This document shows positions 12,301 to 22,854 of a stretch of DNA of 64,000 nucleotides, in pieces (within the stretch, counting starts at the first letter, position 1; every line of letters begins with the position of its first letter). Source of the stretch: Rhododendron vialii. Lineage: Eukaryota; Streptophyta; Magnoliopsida; Ericales; Ericaceae. The notes under the pieces are model-generated. The model made no database searches. It saw nothing but the letters and a program-made list of their open reading frames with translations, and was not told the DNA's origin. The DNA lies in contig NC_080564.1 of assembly GCF_030253575.1 (NCBI RefSeq), positions 6,182,501 to 6,246,500 of the forward strand, written 5' to 3'. The position numbers were made by a program, and so were the translations under genes.

Positions 12301-14977
12301 AGCATTATAATTTTGCTTACATGGGGGAGCATTTGACGAAGCGGATTAGAGAGAGGATGTTGTCCAAGATAATGACGTTTGAAGTCGGTTGGTTTGATCG
12401 GGATGAGAATTCTAGTGGTTCTATTTGCTCTCGGCTCGCTAAAGATGCTAATGTGGTATGCTCTCTCTCTCTCATTCATAATCACAATTAGTGAATATTC
12501 GGAAGCATGATTTCTGCACAACTAATCAATTCATAAAAACTGTTCTGCATGAATTTGCTCTGTTTTTGGCTTTAGTTTAGTTTATTGGGATGATTGCCTG
12601 TATTGGTAGTTACTCTGTCTTTGCATTGTTGAAGGTTTCGATTAGAAAATTGGGTATAAGTTAACGAAGTGACAGCTCAGAAAATATTTTTTTGGGGTAA
12701 TTAATTCATTTAACCAAAAGCACAAAAAGCTACAAAATCACCGACGCATACCCCTGAAAACCAAAACGCAGAAATACAGCAAAGTGTCTCCTATTTTGAT
12801 CGATTGTCCTTTAGTTCTTGTGACACAAACGTGATACAACGAAGTCACATTTGGTGTTCCGAGTCCGTCATTTTGTAAGTATGCGTGTTTATCATTTATG
12901 CAAAAATTTAAGTTGATCAAACATTGGTATCCATTCGAAGGAGGTATATTTATCACATGCACAAAAAATTAATTGTCCATTTCTTTGCTGTCAATATGAT
13001 ATCGACCAATTTTTACGTATGACCGATCAATACAATTTTTCGATGGACAATAAACAAATTGAACCCTATAGAATGAACATTTCGAATTTTCAAAAGAGAC
13101 CATGTTGTGTCCCATTTGCATTTCTTGAGGAACCACACGAGGTCATCATATGAATGGATCTCGACTCTTAAAATGTAAGTAGCTTTTCACAAACATTAAA
13201 TCAAGTCTCCAAGAATCTTGTTAATAGTCTAATGTTATTGTTTGTCACATGCTTGACGCATTCCTTAAATATACAAACGTTGTTAGTACATCCAACATAT
13301 TGCCATTTGTGACTAGAAGTTGCAATTCTGGGCGGCCCTATCATAAGTTGGTAGCAAAAAAGAATAGACGCTACACAAGTGTGGCGCCCCGTTATCCAGC
13401 GTCTTGTTGGATTTGAGTCTTACTATCAGTACTAATCTTAATTGTTTCCCATGGTTTCATTAAGGTGTACTTAGTATTGAAAAACAAATTCTAAAACCAT
13501 TCATTAGAATACAGACCACCAAAACCGGCGCTACAACGGATATGTTTTTGTTGTGAAATCTGATTCCACTTTGGTGTTCACAATTTTGCAGGTGAGATCT
13601 CTGGTGGGCGATAGGATGGCACTCCTTATCCAAACCTTTTCGGCAGTAACCATAGCTTGCACCATGGGCCTGATCATCGCATGGAGGCTCGCATTAGTCA
13701 TGATAGCAGTTCAACCCCTCGTGGTCGTCTGCTTCTACTTGAAGCGCGTCCTTCTCAAGAACATGTCCAAGAAGGCCTTGAAGGCCCAAGACGAAAGCAG
13801 CAAGCTAGCTGCAGAAGCAGTCTCCAACCTTCGGACTGTTACAGCCTTCTCTTCTCAGTCTCGAGTCCTCCAAATGCTCGAAAAGGCCCAAGAAGGCCCA
13901 CGACGTGAAAGCATCCGACAATCATGGTTCGCTGGTATTGGGCTTGGTACCTCCCAATGCCTCATGGCATGCACTTGGGCTTTAGACTTCTGGTACGGTG
14001 GAAAGCTCATCACCAAAGGCTACATTACGTCAAAAGCCCTGTTTGAGACCTTCATGATCTTAGTTAGCACAGGTCGAGTTATTGCCGACGCAGGGACCAT
14101 GACTAATGACCTGGCGAAAGGATCTGATGCAGTCGGGTCAGTTTTTGCTGTGTTGGACCGATTTACGTGTATTGAGCCCGAAGACCTTGAAGGCTACAAG
14201 CCCGACAAAATAACGGGCCATGTGGAGCTACGCGACATCCAATTTGCATACCCGGCTAGGCCCGACGTCATGGTCTTCAACCGATTTTCTATCAACATTG
14301 AAGCAGGGAGAGCAACAGCGTTGGTTGGACAAAGTGGGTCCGGGAAATCAACCATCATTGGATTGATCGAGCGATTCTACGACCCACTTAATGGCATTGT
14401 GAAAATCGACGGTCGTGACATCAAATCATACCATCTGAGATCACTAAGGAACCACATTGCACTTGTTAGTCAAGAGCCGACTTTGTTTGCGGGGTCTATT
14501 CGAGATAACATCACTTACGGTGCATCAGATAAGATTGACGAAGCAGAGGTCATTGAAGTGGCTAAGGCGGCCAATGCTCACGAGTTCATCGCGTGCCTAA
14601 AAGACGGGTACGATACGTGGTGTGGGGATAGAGGATTGCAGCTGTCGGGTGGACAGAAGCAACGAATTGCGATAGCCCGTGCTATATTGAAAAACCCAGC
14701 AATCCTGTTACTAGACGAGGCCACTAGTGCACTTGATAGCCAATCGGAGAAAGTTGTACAAGACGCGCTCGAGCGCGTGATGGTGGGGAGAACTAGCGTG
14801 GTGGTGGCCCACAGGTTGAGTACGATACAAAACTGCGACATGATTGCTGTTTTGGATAAACGGAATGTGGTGGAAAAAGGAACCCACTCTTCTTTGTTGG
14901 GTAAGGGTCCTGCTGGAGTGTACTTCTCGCTGGTCAATCTTCAGAGAACGCCTAAGGCACTCGACGGTCAATTTTAA
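6357..14977 (+). CDS. ABCB15-type (MDR/P-glycoprotein) full-size ABC transporter, copy A, intact
   Basis: A plasma-membrane ATP-driven exporter of the plant ABCB family; several relatives move auxin, but the substrate cannot be told from sequence. Joined exons: 6357-6563, 6977-7031, 7179-7357, 8141-8598, 8941-9481, 11327-11572, 11802-12455 and 13592-14977. All borders are GT..AG and phases agree, giving 1241 codons, the usual length. Order is TMD1, NBD1, TMD2, NBD2. NBD1 shows Walker A (GGSGCGKST) in exon 5, then the MSGGQKQR signature, Walker B with DEATSALD and the AHRLST switch in exon 6. NBD2 in exon 8 has [29 protein letters not shown] and AHRLST. The [12 protein letters not shown]-terminus and the [11 protein letters not shown] loop are typical of the ABCB15-22 clade. 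The start is the first ATG after a TATA box and a GA-rich leader. In exon 4 the codon before RLAIV is CGG (Arg), where relatives I recall have Trp; the paralogue has a stop there. Confidence 0.93.
9903..10084. repeat. 91-bp tandem duplication in ABCB intron 5
   Basis: Two adjacent units start GTTTGGATCATTTTT at 9903 and 9994 and match closely through the ATATGTTGATGATATG segment. Copy B has only one diverged unit (near 28330), so the duplication arose in copy A. Confidence 0.85.
10249..10370. repeat. Imperfect direct repeats in ABCB intron 5
   Basis: Two units of about 55-60 bases share TTTTGGGAAGG, AATAGGTTCA and ATCCCGAAACA blocks in the same order. Confidence 0.65.
11100..11290 (+). mobile_element. 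SINE remnant in ABCB intron 5
   Basis: It has an A-box-like TGACCAAGTGGTTATGAG, a decayed B-box region, the GGCCATTAGAGGTTTGCC block, a T run, and the GGATCCCAAAATTAGTCGATGTGCG tail shared with the other SINE copies. The matching intron of copy B carries a related copy (29330-29490), so the insertion predates the duplication. Confidence 0.5.
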
Positions 14978-16204
14978 TTTGTATTTTGCAAATGATGGGG
15001 TTGATGTAAGTTTCTCAGAAACATGAGCAGGGGAAGATGCTCCCTTTGTGATTCCGTAAGTAAATTCTAATAATAGTTTGCAATATGTCAATCCGCAGTG
15101 GTGATGAATTGAAAAACTTCGATCTAACATCTTACAGAGTACCATTGTTTTGAAGCTTATATTACGACGTAGATTGATATTGGGCCCGTATAATTGGATT
15201 GGATTAAATTTTGAGATCCTGTTATAAAGGGGCTGCACAGCCTGGTCCGGACTTGAGAATTACTCTAGGATCACAACACGTTGAACAACATTTTTTGTGG
15301 CCAGACGATAGGATGATAGTAGTTACGTTATTAGTGGTTACAACGGGAGTCAAGTGTCTTCTTCACGAGGACTCAAAAGGAGAATAATGAACCAACATTA
15401 GCTGGGGTGTTACACAAGCTAGAAACTTTGTGGTCCTGCAGATACAGAGCATTAGCTACGGCCATTTTATGTTACAATGTGAGTCTGAGTTCTCTTATCA
15501 TCTTACTACCAACTTTTTTGGTTTTCTGTTTATTTGTCATTTATCTTAATAATTTTGGTTTCATTTGATAAAAAATCAATTATTTTACATTCTCATTTCT
15601 CAATTTCTTTCATAAATGAAAAATAAACACGTAACAGTTGAAGTAGCCTAAAGAAAAAATACAAAATGACTGGTATACTTTAACTGCATTAGACTAGAAT
15701 CATTTCAATATACAAATGTAATGTATTGAAAAACAAAAATATTATGATATAATAAGTATACATTCAGATAAAAACATATACGTCTAGTAAGCCGCCGCAA
15801 TCCTGGCTCCGCCAATCCTTGGAAACCAGAATTTCAATGCTTTTCCAATTGTGAATCTATATTAAAGTCAAAGTCACGAACGAGGAAAGATTGTAAAATT
15901 GTGCTTCACAAGCCTTCCCTATATATAGCAGATAACTAATCTATTGCCGTTTGCAACATGTATCTCCTATTTGATTTACAGCCTTTGCGTGTCACTTGGC
16001 ACATGCTTTTTATCCTTTGCGCTCCATGAGCACAATGTTGGCGGGCGCCTCTTCTTTAGCCTTGTCCTGTGCCTGCCATTATAACTTAAGAAGTTTATCA
16101 ACTGTTCACTGATATCGCCATCGACCCCATTGTTACACACTCTATTACGAGAGCACAACTTTTGAATGTCTTAGAGAATCTAGACAGAAGCATAGGGCCG
16201 GTGC
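14978..16204. other. 3' flank of ABCB copy A and spacer to the orphan 5-phosphatase exon
   Basis: No gene seen. Parts align with 32851-34416 in unit B. The stretch 15131-15415 has no clear partner there, and unit B carries other sequence at that place (about 33150-33840). Confidence 0.6.
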
Positions 16205-16399
16205 TTACAGTTTGGTACGTAGGAGTTATGGTGGGAATAAGGGGTTGGACAGGATTAAGCCTTGGATTTGTAGACTCCACAACTTCAATTTGTGTCAGGA
16301 AAAGAGCAGATACAGGCCGATGATCGAAGAACTTGCTCTCGCTGCGGAGATAGGAAAGTTGCTTCACACCTTTTTCCATACCACAGAATCCTGTCACAT
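16205..16399 (-). pseudogene. Orphan terminal exon of an inositol polyphosphate 5-phosphatase
   Basis: Minus-strand relic of the last exon of the complete gene at 34417-37529. It still encodes recognisable VKQLSYLRSESKF and [17 protein letters not shown] stretches. The splice acceptor, CAG|G in the intact gene, has become CTG|A. An extra A near the WYGK segment and an insertion near the C-terminus shift the frame. No catalytic exons lie upstream within unit A. It was carried along by the segmental duplication, whose breakpoint fell in the last intron. It cannot encode a phosphatase, but it lies convergent to ABCB copy A. Confidence 0.85.
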
Positions 16400-16769
16400 C
16401 AGCCACCCCAAACAATGTCATCTTTTGGCTATTTTACTAGAGCTATATAAGCAACCAAGAAGACGAGGAAATACGAGTTCATTCTACCATTTACAGCCTG
16501 TGTCATGCATACTACTCGTATGACTTGCGGATTAGGAACCTAATCTAGTCCATATGAGAAGAGTTTTATCTAGAACACAACCTTAAGAAAGTGATAATAT
16601 AACAATTAGCTGTGTTCCATGGACTGTTCTGTTTGTATGAATTATCTGTGTCTCAATGGTAATGGGATGGGTCCCATATTTTAGTGGGACATTCACTTGG
16701 GAAGCATATTGACTATTCGAGTTTACCATGGAACTATGCATAAACACCATTTACCCAAGAAACAAAAAA

Positions 16770-17116
16770 TCTGAAACCATGTCAGAAATTATACCGAAAC
16801 CGGGACATACTGTACGTCTGTACCAATAGAAAAACGGTACCCTCTACCGGTATTCAAAACCTTGTTGGTCACCATAATATATTTGGTCGAAATCGATATA
16901 TGCCCCTTAATTTACGGTCAATATGCCAAGATATCAAGCTTTCAAGCAATTACTTTGGTGATAGATATAAGGGAAAAACTAAAGTGGCCCTCATCTAAGG
17001 TGTCCATTTATGCCTCCGAATGGTTAACGTTATGATTTCGAGTGGTTATGTATTAATGGCATAACATTAATTCAAGGGGGCACCATAATAATAAAAGTGG
17101 ACGCTATTCTATTTGT
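16770..17116. repeat. Dispersed repeat material right of unit A
   Basis: The minus strand of 16789-16870 resembles 24290-24385 on the plus strand, sharing TTTTGAATACCGGTA and GGTACC-rich blocks. The rest (16960-17100) shares ATGCCATAAC-type phrases with the element at 21436-22750. No gene seen. Confidence 0.45.
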
Positions 17117-17320
17117 GAAAGGAAATTGATTTCTACACTACCCAAATTGATGCACACACTCCTTTTTTCGTATTTTAACAAATGAATTTATGAAACAATC
17201 CCTGCATATATACACTTTTTTCAAAGTTTAGCAGGGATTGTTTTGTAAATTTATCCGCTAAAAGACAAAAAAAAATACGTGTTTGCATCAATTTGGGAGG
17301 TATAGAAATCAATTTCTTTT
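17117..17320. mobile_element. Long-hairpin MITE
   Basis: The ends are inverted copies around AAATTGATTTCTACACT. The inverted repeat continues inward through ACACTCCTTTTTT and AAACAATCCCTGC almost to the centre, so the whole element could fold into one hairpin. It is the same family as 631-794. Confidence 0.65.
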
Positions 17321-18345
17321 TTTTTTGAAAAGTATTATGCCTAATAATAATAATATTATTATTATTATGTCATTTTTTAAAAAGAATTATGTCTTCAATT
17401 GGTTAATGTCATGCCTTAAAGTTGTTATGTTACGGTATCCCCAGACAACAAGAAATACCATAGCATTATCCATAAAACATCCCAAAACTCCAGTGTAGTT
17501 TATGGGCAAAATGGAAACATCATAGTGTCGTCCCATCGTGGTAGGAGAGGGGAGGAGAAAGACTGAAAGAGCGACTGGAGGAGAGAGGGAGACTGGAGGA
17601 GAGGGGAACTGAGGGGTTAAGTTGCAGGAAGAAAAGACAAAGGGGAAACAAAGTTGATTTTGTGGGCTTTTTCTTAATTATTTTAAAAAATACTTGTGTA
17701 AAAGTCATGCTAATTTTTTACTTTTCTGATTCTTTTTGTCAAGACAGACCAATAGTACATAAAAATTTAACACAAAACTAACAAATGTAAAAAAAATTAA
17801 ATAAAGAGAGAACAAAAAATCTGTGGTCTGCAACTTGTTTCTTTTACAAAAGTGTGGTTCTGTTGCACCTTGTTGTCCCCACAAGAATGCTGTTTATGGA
17901 GACAATGGCAAAATGATGGAGAAGTTCACGGCCATTAGAGGGACGACCATTTATCGTATCACTGTTGAGATGTACACCTTTCTCTCTCATAGCACCACAT
18001 CCATTGCTTTGGTCTTTGAAACCCACACGTACGCTGAACAACTTTTTATTTGTGGTTCGGAGAGCCACGCACCAAAAGGAAAAGAAAGAAAAAGGTAACA
18101 CATCTTGACCTAAAGTCACACAATACAGAGCTAATTAGTGTCACCTATGACCACCAAGAGAAGGTTGTTAGGCAATGCAACGAGAACGTTTATATCATAA
18201 GGTGAGGAGATTGTAAGACTCCAAAATCCCACATCGGTGGATGATGAAAATTGACTCTTATATAAAAGGGAATACGTTGAGCTACTATATAACGTGAGTT
18301 TAACCTTTTGAAACATATGATCATACTAACGGTCAGCAGATCAGC

Positions 18346-18551
18346 TGACGCAAATCATTACGATATTCAATACCACTCGAGAGTGGTATTAGCTAGTCTG
18401 GACCAGTTGTGTGGCATGATGACGCAAATCGTTACAATATTCAATACTAGCTAGTCTGGACCAGTTGTGTGGCATGATGACGCAAATCATTACAATATTC
18501 AATACCACTCGAGAGTGGTATTAGCTAGTCTGGACCAGTTGTGTGGCATGA
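18346..18551. repeat. Three-unit tandem repeat (74-58-74 bp)
   Basis: Three units beginning TGACGCAAATC start at 18346, 18420 and 18478. Units 1 and 3 include a 16-bp hairpin-forming block (ACCACT..AGTGGT arms) that unit 2 lacks exactly. Confidence 0.9.
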
Positions 18552-18629
18552 TGTGCTAATAAAGTTGATATGACCATCCCATTGTCCATAACGCGTTGAA
18601 CTTATTATGAGTTTCAATGTGTATGGACA

Positions 18630-18866
18630 GGAAAAATTTTCAGTGCCGGATGCGTATCACAAGGTGTCCTCTAGGCGCATCCAAGCCATCCATTAATTGC
18701 GTTTTTGGACAGGTCGGATTTGAAGAAAGAAAAATGAGAGGGAAAGTGTTAGAGTGAAAGGAGAGAGAGAGTTTCAATCTGAGCCATCCAAAAATGTATT
18801 GGACGGCCCGAATGTACCGAGCGGATATCACGTGGGATATACCCACCCGGCACCGAAAAATTTCTC
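18630..18866. mobile_element. MULE-like MITE, G-box family, copy 1
   Basis: A 237-bp element with long terminal inverted repeats: GGAAAAATTTTCAGTGCCGG on the left and the complement of CCGGCACCGAAAAATTTCTC on the right. It has internal TTGGACGGCCCGAAT-type blocks and a CACGTG in the right arm. The flanks GTATGGACA and GTACAGACG may be a decayed 9-bp target-site duplication. Relatives lie at 44512-44746 and 62083-62322. Confidence 0.75.
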
Positions 18867-19044
18867 GTACAGACGTCTTCACTCTTCACAACTGGGAAAT
18901 CAGTTCGAATCCACAGTTACAAATTCGATTAAAAACCTAACCAATTGGTTTGGTCCCGTTCTACTATATAACCAACGGTTTGGGCAAGATTGAAATCCCT
19001 AGGTCTACACTAGACATGAGAATTAATATGTAATTTCTACCCGT

Positions 19045-19093
19045 CGATGATTGTGTGAATTCTCTCTTGATTCACAACAATTGGTATCGGTGC
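19045..19093 (+). mobile_element. Probable 5' LTR end and primer-binding site
   Basis: ATGATTGTGTGAATTCTC..TTGATTCACA matches the end of the putative 3' LTR (20421-20450). It is followed a few bases on by TTGGTATCGGTGC, which resembles the initiator-Met tRNA primer-binding site (TGGTATCAGAGC) of plant Copia elements. Similarity to the 3' LTR is limited to about 30 bases, so the element is badly decayed or rearranged. Confidence 0.4.
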
Positions 19094-19782
19094 ATTTGGC
19101 GAGAGATCCTAGAGCTGTGGTGTTGTGTGTGCGCTTCTGCTGTGAGAGATTCCGGCTATATAAGGCCGGTTGTGAAAGGATGTCGGAGGATGGTTCACGT
19201 GCCTCCAGAAGACGGCGTTAACGGCCATCTTGGCGGACGTGCTGTCATGCATCGTCTCAATTATTCATCCTAGATTTTCAAAGGATCTCGCGAGTTATCG
19301 CGATACATTGGAGCTGAGCGTGAGCCGAGAGAGGAGGAGAAGCTGAGATGAAGGAAGCAAAGCGAGAGGAAGAGACGAGCTGCAAGATGATGGTGTTTTA
19401 GCCAATCAGTGAGTATTTTTGCAATGTATTCGCGGCACGTAGCGATATATTGACTGATGGTAGATATATTGATGGAAAAGTGGATTTATTCACGGTGAAT
19501 TCATTTTTTTCATGCAATATATTAGCGGGCTAAGCGAGAAGTTGGCAGTTTAGGAGTTCTCAGACGAGATACCGAAGTTGGAGAGAGTGGGCCCAGTGTG
19601 GAGTTTTTTCGGACCATCCCTTTTAAGAGTTCTGCTGCAGAAGAGAGTTAGAAGAGTGAAGAGATAGTGAGAGGAGAGAGAGGGTCCTCAAATGTCTAGA
19701 CAGAGGCGGAAACAAAAAAAAATGAGAGAAAGTTTCCGAAAGAAGTGGAGGATGTAGAACGCCAGAGCACGGTAGTTCTGCG

Positions 19783-19833
<51 letters not shown>

Positions 19834-19997
19834 AAACCAACACAAGGTTGTTCGGCGCTCAAAAAAAAAAAAAGGAGGAGAGAAGAAGAGAGAGAAGAGG
19901 AGAAGCAGTAGAAGACAACGAGATTGTCGAGCGAGCAGAGAAGAGTTGGGACAAAGGATGGAGTCTCGGACGGTAATAATTAAGTTTAAGGGGAGAG
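19094..19997 (+). mobile_element. Internal region of a collapsed LTR retroelement
   Basis: About 0.9 kb of purine-rich sequence with no gag or pol coding. It includes the (GA)n run at 19784-19831 and ends in a polypurine stretch (AAGGGGAGAG) directly before the 3' LTR. This resembles non-autonomous LARD/TRIM-type elements. Confidence 0.35.
19784..19831. repeat. (GA)n microsatellite
   Basis: About 24 uninterrupted GA units. The Arg/Glu and Ser/Leu open frames through it are repeat artefacts. Confidence 0.95.
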
Positions 19998-20450
19998 TGT
20001 TGGAATATTAAACTTAATTATTATTGGTCATGTGTGAGTGTGCAAGAGAAAGGGACAAATTAATGAGGGAGCTAGCTGGTAAATGAGAGTAGGGTTGGCT
20101 TGTGATTTGGCTGTGAGACAAAGAGACAAGATGAGAGTTGGAGATTGAAGAGAGGGGCCTAGCCCATCTATATATTTCGGTGAGTTAAGATGCCAGTTGA
20201 GAGAATGAGTGGATGAGAGTGTGCTTTGGTTTCTATATGTACGTGTCTGTGTGTTATGTAGAGTTGTGGGATAAGAGAGAGTTAGAGAACAGAGAAGTGA
20301 GAGAGATCGGGAAGCCCCTGAGGGGGTCTCCCCCACCAACAGTGGAGTAAATTGTGTATGTGAGAGTTATGTGTATGTAATTTGTATGTTTTCGTTTGAG
20401 AAATAAATAAAAGTAGTTTTATGATTGTGTTAATTCTCTCTTGATTCCCA
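19998..20450 (+). mobile_element. Putative 3' LTR
   Basis: Starts TGTTGG after a polypurine tract and ends TTGATTCCCA, i.e. TG..CA borders, 453 bp. The AAATAAATAAAA block near 20400 could be a polyadenylation region. No target-site duplication could be read. Confidence 0.45.
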
Positions 20451-20520
20451 ATATTTTTTTAGATTTGTTGATGTCCAGAGCCAAGGGTTTTTAAGAGAGC
20501 GTTTTTTTCAAGTTCCGCCC

Positions 20521-20609
20521 TTGATTTTGAGATAGATATTTATAAGGTTTCCCCTTAGAGTTTCTTGATTTTGAGATAGATACTTTATAAGGTTTCCCCT
20601 TAGAGTTTC
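20521..20609. repeat. 44/45-bp tandem duplication
   Basis: Two units of TTGATTTTGAGATAG..CCCCTTAGAGTTTC differ by one inserted base and one substitution. Confidence 0.9.
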
Positions 20610-20790
20610 TTAAAGAACCAGTGTGGGTCGAGTCTCTAACACTCTGTCATCTGGTTTATTGAGCTCCCATGCGGAGGTGATAGACGAAGAGGTGAAAGAG
20701 AGGAATATAACTGGGACCTGTGAAGCTTTTTTCCAAGACCTATGCTAAGAAAAAACCATGGTTCAGAAAATCGATGATTCATTAAACTTG

Positions 20791-21217
20791 GGGGTCGTAT
20801 CCCAATCAGTTTGGGTTGGGACCAGTTTGGTCCGGTTAAGACTGATTGTGGGCCTTTTTTGGGTCCACAATAATGATCGGAACCGTTCACTTTTTAGAGC
20901 TCGTCGAGAACGTTGACCACACCAAAAATCACGTTGATCAAATATCGTTTGACATGTTTTCGAAATGCATTTATCCTCAAATAATTGTGTCAAATGGGTT
21001 GCAACCGGCATTGCACACTTTTATTCTTACAAACTTAATGCATTTCGAAATCATGTCAAACTATATTCGATCAACATGATTTTTGATATTATTAATGTTC
21101 TCTACGTGTTTTAAAAAATAAACAGTTCCGATTATTTTTGTCGGTCCAGAAAAGACCCACAATCAGACTTGACTAGACCAAACTAGTCCCAACCAAAACT
21201 GATTGGGATACGACCCC
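20791..21217. mobile_element. MULE-type MITE with perfect 9-bp target duplication
   Basis: A 427-bp foldback element. Its ends GGGGTCGTATCCCAATCAGT and the complement are near perfect, and inverted similarity extends inward. An inner pair around TTTGACATG and TGCATTTCGAAA adds to it. It is flanked by TTAAACTTG on both sides (20782-20790 and 21218-21226). Long TIRs plus a 9-bp duplication fit the Mutator superfamily. Confidence 0.85.
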
Positions 21218-21299
21218 TTAAACTTGATGCTTCAGAAAATTGATGCATGTTCTCTAAGTCACGGTTCAGAAAATCATGGTTTCTCTTTCGGAAAGAATT

Positions 21300-21435
21300 T
21301 GGAACAATGAAATCTAAAGGGTAGTCGGGCCAAGTGGGCACAAAAATGTATGAGTTCGCACATTAAAATTTCACGGATATCGAACATTCTAAATCTTCGG
21401 GCCACTCAAAGATTTTCCCAAACATTAGTTTCAAG
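21300..21435 (+). mobile_element. SINE head interrupted by a later transposon
   Basis: Similar to the first part of the SINE at 5755-5960 (AATTTGGAACAA, GCCAAGTGGGCAC, GAACATTCTAAATC blocks). The similarity is broken at 21436 by the 1.3-kb element and resumes weakly after 22760 with AATTAGCTGCG-like sequence around 22765-22805. Confidence 0.45.
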
Positions 21436-22750
21436 GCAAATGCTATGATTTCCCCTTCCCAAAAGGGGACACCGGTTATGCCTCTCAAATGATTTTTGTG
21501 TTATCCCTTCAAGTGGTTATGTTATATCATTTTTATAATAATGCCATAACAAGTGTTATGTCATTTTTAAAAAATATTATGTCTTCGAGTTGTTTGTTAT
21601 ACTATTTTTGAAAAAGTATTATGATTTAATATAATAGTATTAAAAAATATTATGCCATTTTTAAAAATGATCTACACAATGGCATAGCATGTTATGCCAT
21701 TTTGTAATTTGTTATACCACTAGTGATTACAAGGCACGGCACAATACGCTGATAAAAAAAAAAAGAGACACGACACAACACTTTTTTATTACAACTTAAA
21801 AAAAATTATCCTTCCCTTCTAGTAATCTTAAAAAACCCAAATGAAAAATTTTATAATTTATTTTTTAAAATTCTCTTCAAATAGACAAATGGTATAAATT
21901 GAACTAATTTCTTCTAAGAATAGTTTCACAACAAATAATACCACACTCGTTGAAAAAGTAAGAGCACATACCCAAATGAAATTTGTAATTAACTTATGCA
22001 CAACCATTTGTTAACAGCTATCACGATCAACCAATACTTATATCACACCTGTATCTAATATAGTTCAACCAACAACTAATCCAAAAAAAAAATGAATAGT
22101 TTTAAAACTCCACTTCCCGTAAGTTAATGAATGCTGTTTTTTTTTTTACATTGAAAATAATTCTTGCAACGGAATGCCACAACTTGAGTTTTTCCGCCCT
22201 TCAAATCAAAGGAATGCTATTGGCCTATAACTGAGACAAATTATCAAGCACTACTACTTTCAATCATGCGTCCAAGAAATAGGTGAAACAACTTGTTACC
22301 AAAAAAAAATAATAATAAGTTTATTCTTTTGTATGAGTAAAGTTTTTATAATATTTTTCTATTGTTACCTCAGTTGATGGAATAAAGAAATTAAATAGAG
22401 TTTTCTAACAGATGAGTGGACAATGCACGACATCCCAATAATAGAGTTAAAGATTGACGATAGGGAAAAGAAAACTTGATAATAAAAGGCTCATTGTTAA
22501 ATAAAGAAAAAAAATATGTTTGTCGGTAGAAATGACAACATTGCCAAAGAAGTAAGGAAAGAGGGAGGAAAGGAGAGGATAAATTTATTAAAGAAGTTGA
22601 TTAGATGGCTATAACATATTGAAAATTTAATCTGACGGTTGGAGTGGTACTCTTGTTTGTATGTGTACATAAAAATCGCTATGTTTTATTTGTTATACCA
22701 TTTATAGCTGGTGTCTCCTTTTGAATGGAGGACATCATAGCATTATCCTA
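21436..22750. mobile_element. 1.3-kb non-autonomous TIR transposon with 10-bp target duplication
   Basis: The ends share AATGCTATGAT and an AAAAGGRGACACC block as inverted repeats. They are flanked by TAGTTTCAAG on both sides (21426-21435 and 22751-22760). The interior is AT-rich and non-coding, with many ATGCCATT and TTATGTC phrases. The duplication length fits Mutator-like elements. It lies inside an older SINE. Confidence 0.75.
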
Positions 22751-22854
22751 TAGTTTCAAGATGCCAAAATGACGCAGCAGAATTAACAAAGAGATTAGCT
22801 GCGTACTAATTGAACGAATGATAAACTCGAGTCTATGAGAAAAAGAGACAAAAT

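Larger units (their letters stand above)
5900..16769. repeat. Segmental duplication unit A
   Basis: This stretch is paralogous to 23290-34977: promoter, all ABCB exons, most introns, 3' flank and the terminal 5-phosphatase exon align in order. Similarity begins around the SINE tail at 5900-5980 and stops abruptly near 16769. There the partner continues into the last intron of the complete 5-phosphatase gene while this copy runs into unrelated repeats. The start-codon offset between units is 18736 bp. Unit A keeps the working ABCB gene and a dead 5-phosphatase exon. Confidence 0.85.

Noticed and set aside
18213-18300. Cassandra-type element (5S rRNA-containing TRIM), suggested by CCCACATCGG
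   Set aside because: No 5S rRNA A, IE or C box sequence follows; the CCCACATCGG phrase is common in many plant LTRs.
19623-19862. Ser/Leu-rich and Arg/Glu-rich open frames over GA tracts (also near 23736, 29944, 48091, 50966)
   Set aside because: Low-complexity translations of microsatellites with no other support.
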